The notes beneath the pieces are model-generated. The model saw only the letters and a list, made by a program, of their open reading frames with translations, ran no database searches and had not been told where the DNA came from. Below, piece by piece: positions 59,974-64,000 of a DNA stretch of 64,000 nucleotides. The translations under genes and the position numbers were made by a program. The first letter of the stretch is position 1. Every line of letters begins with the position of its first letter. Source of the stretch: Undaria pinnatifida (lineage: Eukaryota > Sar > Phaeophyceae > Laminariales > Alariaceae). The DNA lies in the NCBI GenBank assembly GCA_012845835.1, contig JABAKD010000027.1:15100073-15164072 (forward strand). Reading direction: 5' to 3'.

Positions 59974-60907
59974 TCGACAACGGCTGCTCTTCTTGCTTTT
60001 TTACGTCACATTCCGTACTACTGGTATGATAATTCTCGAGCTAGCTACTACTACAGTACTACTGCTGTATCTATCTTCTATCTGTGCAGTCTCCAGCCCC
60101 GGCAAGCAGCCTAGTTGAGCCGCCTCCGGCAGCAAGCCCACAACTGGGGCGGTGGGTCTGTCAGCAGGGGCTTCGATCCGCGAGAATCCGGGGTCTGCTG
60201 CTGGTGCTTGCTGCTGCCAGTGCTGCGGCTGCTGCTGCTTCGACGACGACTGCCCTTCCTTGCCTTTTTATATTTTGGTCACATTTCGTACTGGTATGAC
60301 CGTCATATTACTGCTGTTGTTACGGCTTCAGTAGGTACGGGATTCGCGTCACATTGCTGTATGCCTTGGTACGAGTAGCTAGGGGTACTGCGTGGAGATT
60401 GTTCTGCACGCTGTGATGACATATGATCGGAGCATCGGCACAAGGGAGGCAGGAAGCCGAAGTGTTTGTATTTTATTGGCGGACCCGCGGGCCCGACCCG
60501 CGGGGCGCCTGCACGGCATCAACGTGGCTCTCAGCTGTAAGTTTGAAAAAGGCGGATCCGCCGGCTAGATCCGCGGGTTTGACCCGCGGGTCAGCCCAAA
60601 ACAACGCACGGGTCATTATGGCTTGACCCGCGAAGTGAACCGTATCTCGCGGGTCATGACCCGACCCGACCCGCGAGATTTTGCAAACCTCTTGACCCGA
60701 CCCGACCCGACCCGCGAGATTTTGAAGCCTTTTGACCCGACCCGACCCGACCCGACCCGCCCCGCGAGATTTTGAGCACCTCTTGACCCGACCCGACCCG
60801 ACCCGTGAGATTTCAAAACGTAATGACCCGACCCGACCCGACCCGCGAGATTTTGGAACCCCCTTGACCCGACCCGCGGGTCGGGTCATGACCCGTGAAA
60901 AGCCCTG
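59157..60907. mobile_element. Non-autonomous hAT element with GGGTC arrays, copy 2
   Basis: 1751 bp, at the same position in its unit and with the same target duplication GTTCGTAT (59149-59156, 60908-60915) as copy 1. Differences are small: a 3-nt change in the (GCT)n run, one extra GGGTC-containing unit near the right end, and scattered substitutions. Identity of site and duplication shows it arose by duplication of the filled unit rather than by a second insertion. Confidence 0.93.
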
Positions 60908-61800
60908 GTTCGTATGTATGCTAGGGCGGGGCAGAAGCTGAGACCCTCGCGTGTCTTCGCGATGAGATCCAGTCGGGGCGTATCCTATGATAAGTAGAGG
61001 GTGGTTGCTAATAATTTATAAAGTGGGCAAAGAAAGGTAGGTATTCGAGGCTAAAAAGGAACAGCACCAGGGCTTCCCACGTGGTCCCCCACCGTAGTAC
61101 TAGCCTGGCCCGACGCCGCTTAACTTCACAGAGCGGACGGGATGTGGTGCGATCGACGTGGTATGGCCGTTCCTGAACTCCGAGCAAGTTGGCGTCCATC
61201 TATATCCTGGCAGGCGCAACCAAAAGCGGTCCAACTAGGCAAGTACTACTACTACTGGACTACTCTTATTATCACATACCGGGTAGTCTAGTCTATACTG
61301 TAGGCAAGGAGGCGGGCTTCTCGCAGAGAGAGTGAGAGGGAGAGAGAGAGAGAAAGAGTCTGTGTATCTCGCGGTGTGGCAATGATCTCTTGTGAAGTGG
61401 GGGGGAGCAGCTCGCGCACGCGCACACGCCCACGCACGCAGGGGCACTCGAGAAGAGGAGACTACCGTATGTATGACAACATTATTATTACCCTTTCTTT
61501 GGTATCGTTTTGGATCTTTGGGTCAGTTTATTATGATGTAAAAGGCCAAAAAACGAAACCGTTTCTTTTTTTTCCATGTCGTTGGCTCCCAATCAATGGC
61601 TATCCTCTACTTCTGCTGTATGGAGAACGTTGCACCTGGTACCTGGAGTGTCAGTTTGGTGAAGGCAGGTAGGTGGTCCCCTGCCGGTGCGGAGTTGATC
61701 GTTGGCGTTCGTTCGTATGTATGCTAGGGCGGGGCAGAAGCTGAGACCCTCGCGTGTCTTCGCGATGAGATCCAGTCGGGGCGTATCCTATGATAAGTAG

Positions 61801-64000
61801 TGCACACCCTGGACGATATGCAATATCATATTGCAATACGCATACGAACCTATTGCCGTGTCCGCCGTATTGGCCGCCCCAATAGGTATTGATAGCGCTT
61901 CTGCAGACATACTGTGCGGAGCAATACATATCAAGTCAACAGTTGCTGACATATCGGCGGAAACAACACTTATCAGAATGAGTACATCGACTTGTATTGA
62001 CGTCGCAAGTCATATCAATAAGTTCATTCGATAGCATATTGGAATATCAACCAGTATTGATTTTTTTGTTGTTTCCATATTGATAACGGCAATACGTATT
62101 GATAGATGCAAAATCTCTAATATTGTCTGAGTAATAGTGATCGATATTGGATGGTTGAACAGTATTGACCACCCCAGTACCTATCGATATGAGATTTGGG
62201 AAACATATTGTCACTTCAACGCATATTGCACGAAGCAATACTGCTGCTGCATGTCTTTCGTGAGATTCAGCATGATGCCACCACACACGTGGAAATTTTT
62301 TGGTGTCGTTGGATATTGGATATCACGTGTTATATCACATATTGCACTTCGCATTCCACCACAATGTCAATAGTCGGAACAGTTTTGCATATTGAAGGGA
62401 ACTTGGGCAAATACACAACAAGGTCGAAAAGGCATCCCACCCTCGGATGCCGCAGCATGTTGCTTGTAGATCTTCCCCCCGCACCCGATCCTGGTGCCAA
62501 CAAACCACCACAAGGCGATCATGAGCAACTGCGCCAACGACGGACAATCGGCGGGAGATGGCAGCAGCAGCGGTGGCAGCGCGCCGGCATCCACCAAGCA
62601 GACAACGCTGTCCGGCTTTGTTAGCCAGGGTGATGGTGAGGTTTCTGAGGGGCCAAGAAATCGGATTGCAGCGAAGCTGAATTTCCCGACTAGCGTTCCG
62701 GCGGACGTGAAAGACGCCGTTCTCCGCTACGCTCCCTCACAAGCTTTAATGATCGCGGACATACCCAACGTGAAAGGAAAGCCTAGCTTCACAGCTTTCT
62801 ACGGAGTGAGGCTGGAGTACAAGCCCGAGGACGGGAAGAAGTTGGAACCAGTTAGGAAGCAGGTGTACGCCTGCCTCGCAAGCCAGGGGTGCCGCACCAC
62901 GGCGAAAACCTTGAAAATTTCCTCGAGTTCTACAACGGGTGCGACGAACCACCTAAAGCAAGAGCACTCCATAACGTCTGAGACCAGCGCCGCGCAGCAG
63001 CAGAAGTGAGTGCAGCACATACTTGTGCGTGGTCTTTTTTTGGTTTGGGTCAGAGTGTGTGCTCCTCCTCTTCCGGTGTCGTCCTGGACATCCAAAAGCA
63101 CATCGGAAGTATGATGTTTTTTGTGCTTGCAACGTACTCCGTACTTCGTTAAAAATAGTGCCGTTCATCATGCACGTGTCGCACATGTTCATGCATGCAT
63201 GTGGTTCTAACTGCTGTACTGAGGTTAGTTTGTGCCGCACTGCTGTCCCTGTCGGTGTCTGATTGAAGTAACTGGAAGCAAGCGGCGGTGGACAGTGTGC
63301 AGCAGGTGAAGCATAGCCAGCTTTACCAGTCGGATCCGACGCGTTGGAACGCGCTCAGCTTGGTGAAGAGCTTCATCATTCGCCACGCTTTTCCGTTTAG
63401 CCTCTTCGACGACAAATACACACGCCACACCCTTGCTGTCCTCGCGCCTGCCGACAAACTCCAAGTGCAGAAGCTCAACGATAAAGCTGTAAGTTGGGTA
63501 GCTGAGAGCCGGCTGGCATATAAGTACACCCTTTCCTTTCTCACCTCCTTATACCCTGGACAATATCTACACCAATATTATATTGGACATGTCAATATGT
63601 GTAAAATGGATGGTTCGATACGTATTGCCACCAACAGCCGCTGAGTCCGAGGAGTATCGATATGAATTGTGGTAACGCCAACAGCATGACCAATATCGCC
63701 GGTGTGTATTGGATTATCAATATTTTCTGCTTGGTATGCATTGTGCATGTATCGTTCGTGTCAATATCTTTTAATCAATATCCCAATACGATATTGGTTT
63801 CTCAATATGTGAAAGGAATCAGGTGCCAATTCATATTGTTGGAGTAATATGTGCAGTATTGTGGCATTCAAAATATTTTACCGGCCGCAATACAACGTCA
63901 ACTAAGTCATCGATACGTATTGCGTTTGCCAACATGATAATGCTTGCAAATATCAGCACATATTGGGTGTCGCCGATATGTTGAGGTGTGGGACGTCGAG
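61801..64000. repeat. Field of CAATAT/ATATTG words around the transposase gene
   Basis: From 61815 to 62400 and again from 63553 to 63970 the hexamer CAATAT or its complement ATATTG, and close forms (CAATAC, GTATTG), occur every 15-40 bp in both orientations; the exons 62521-63488 lack them. Two similar starts, ACCCTGGACGATAT (61805) and ACCCTGGACAATAT (63552), could be ends of related elements. Short clustered motifs flanking a transposase gene are typical subterminal binding sites. Confidence 0.65.
62521..63488 (+). CDS. hAT-family transposase, first two exons (3' end outside window)
   Basis: Exon 1, 62521-63005, and exon 2, 63269-63488, join in phase 2 (donor AA|GTGAGT, acceptor TTGAAG|T); exon 2 ends at a GTAAGT donor in phase 0. 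The ATG at 62521 begins a Ser/Gly-rich leader. Then KQTTLSGFV, an ordered region and a BED-like finger follow: VYACLASQGCRTT ... SSTTGATNHLKQEHS (two Cys, His-x4-His). Exon 2 carries SLVKSFIIRHAFPFSLFDDK, the N-terminal helical region shared by hAT transposases. Family knowledge: these proteins bind element ends and catalyse cut-and-paste transposition leaving 8-bp duplications. The DDE catalytic core is not in the window. No stop or frameshift is visible, so the gene may be active. Confidence 0.72.

Larger units (their letters stand above)
54061..61800. repeat. Tandem array of an ~805-bp unit, 5 full copies and a partial
   Basis: Units start with TGTCGTTGGCTCCCAATCAA at 54061, 54866, 55671, 56474, 59015 and 61577. 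The first two are 805 bp and the third 803 bp (shorter GA run). The fourth (2541 bp) and fifth (2562 bp) each carry a hAT insertion, and the sixth stops at 61800. Units are almost identical. A G-to-A change (TATGACAACATT at 58910 and 61470) marks the last two. Each unit has a 98-codon plus-strand frame (MAMISCEVGGSSSRTRTRPR...) and a 63-codon minus-strand frame (MDANLLGVQERPYHVDRTTS...); neither is recognised, and their conservation only reflects recent duplication. A (GA)n microsatellite and ACTACTACT triplets lie inside. Confidence 0.95.

Noticed and set aside
54295-61200. The repeated 63- and 98-codon frames as a gene family
   Set aside because: Their identity simply follows from recent duplication of the 805-bp unit; no recognisable domain, and the two lie on opposite strands without splice context.

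Overview
The window looks like nuclear DNA from a multicellular-type alga with a secondary red plastid, most likely a brown alga (Phaeophyceae) or a close stramenopile. This is inference. It rests on short exons with canonical GT-AG introns, a first exon whose product has a heterokont-type bipartite plastid presequence (hydrophobic signal peptide, then FVPP at the cleavage site), triplet and pentamer microsatellites, and a heavy load of degenerate SINEs, LINEs, tyrosine-recombinase elements and hAT elements. No bacterial operon, rRNA, intact tRNA or CRISPR is visible.

Three host genes can be assembled exon by exon with all splice phases agreeing. (1) 2679-8766 (+), seven exons, 901 aa: an N-terminal MGACVS acylation-type motif, a long Gln/His-rich tract, a coiled coil, low-complexity linkers and a split PH/TH1-like C-terminal module. 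(2) 14709-17499 (-), four exons, 137 aa: a HINT-type histidine-triad hydrolase with the complete HxHxH motif. (3) 36205-42981 (+), seven exons including an inferred 5-nt microexon, 5' end missing: a protein with one membrane span and a C-terminal UVR-type motif. Its first exon may be the plastid presequence exon at 19601-19768, with two dead mobile elements now lying between.

Mobile elements dominate the rest. 27502-28704 is a broken tyrosine recombinase gene. 29052-32440 is a broken LINE with APE-type endonuclease and reverse transcriptase (YADD box). 34402-35964 is a complete hAT element with 16-bp inverted ends, an 8-bp target duplication and a BED-like ORF. 62521-63488 begins a hAT transposase gene that runs out of the window. 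tRNA-derived SINEs, a second short retroposon family, foldback elements and satellite-like arrays fill introns and intergenic space.

54061-61800 is a tandem array of an ~805-bp unit. One unit took a 1.73-kb hAT element with GGGTC repeats, and the composite unit was then duplicated. The unfilled neighbouring units preserve the exact empty target site.

The stretches 8767-14700, 19770-27500 and 43216-54060 show no convincing complete gene, apart from a few candidate exons on the minus strand between 49.6 and 53.5 kb.
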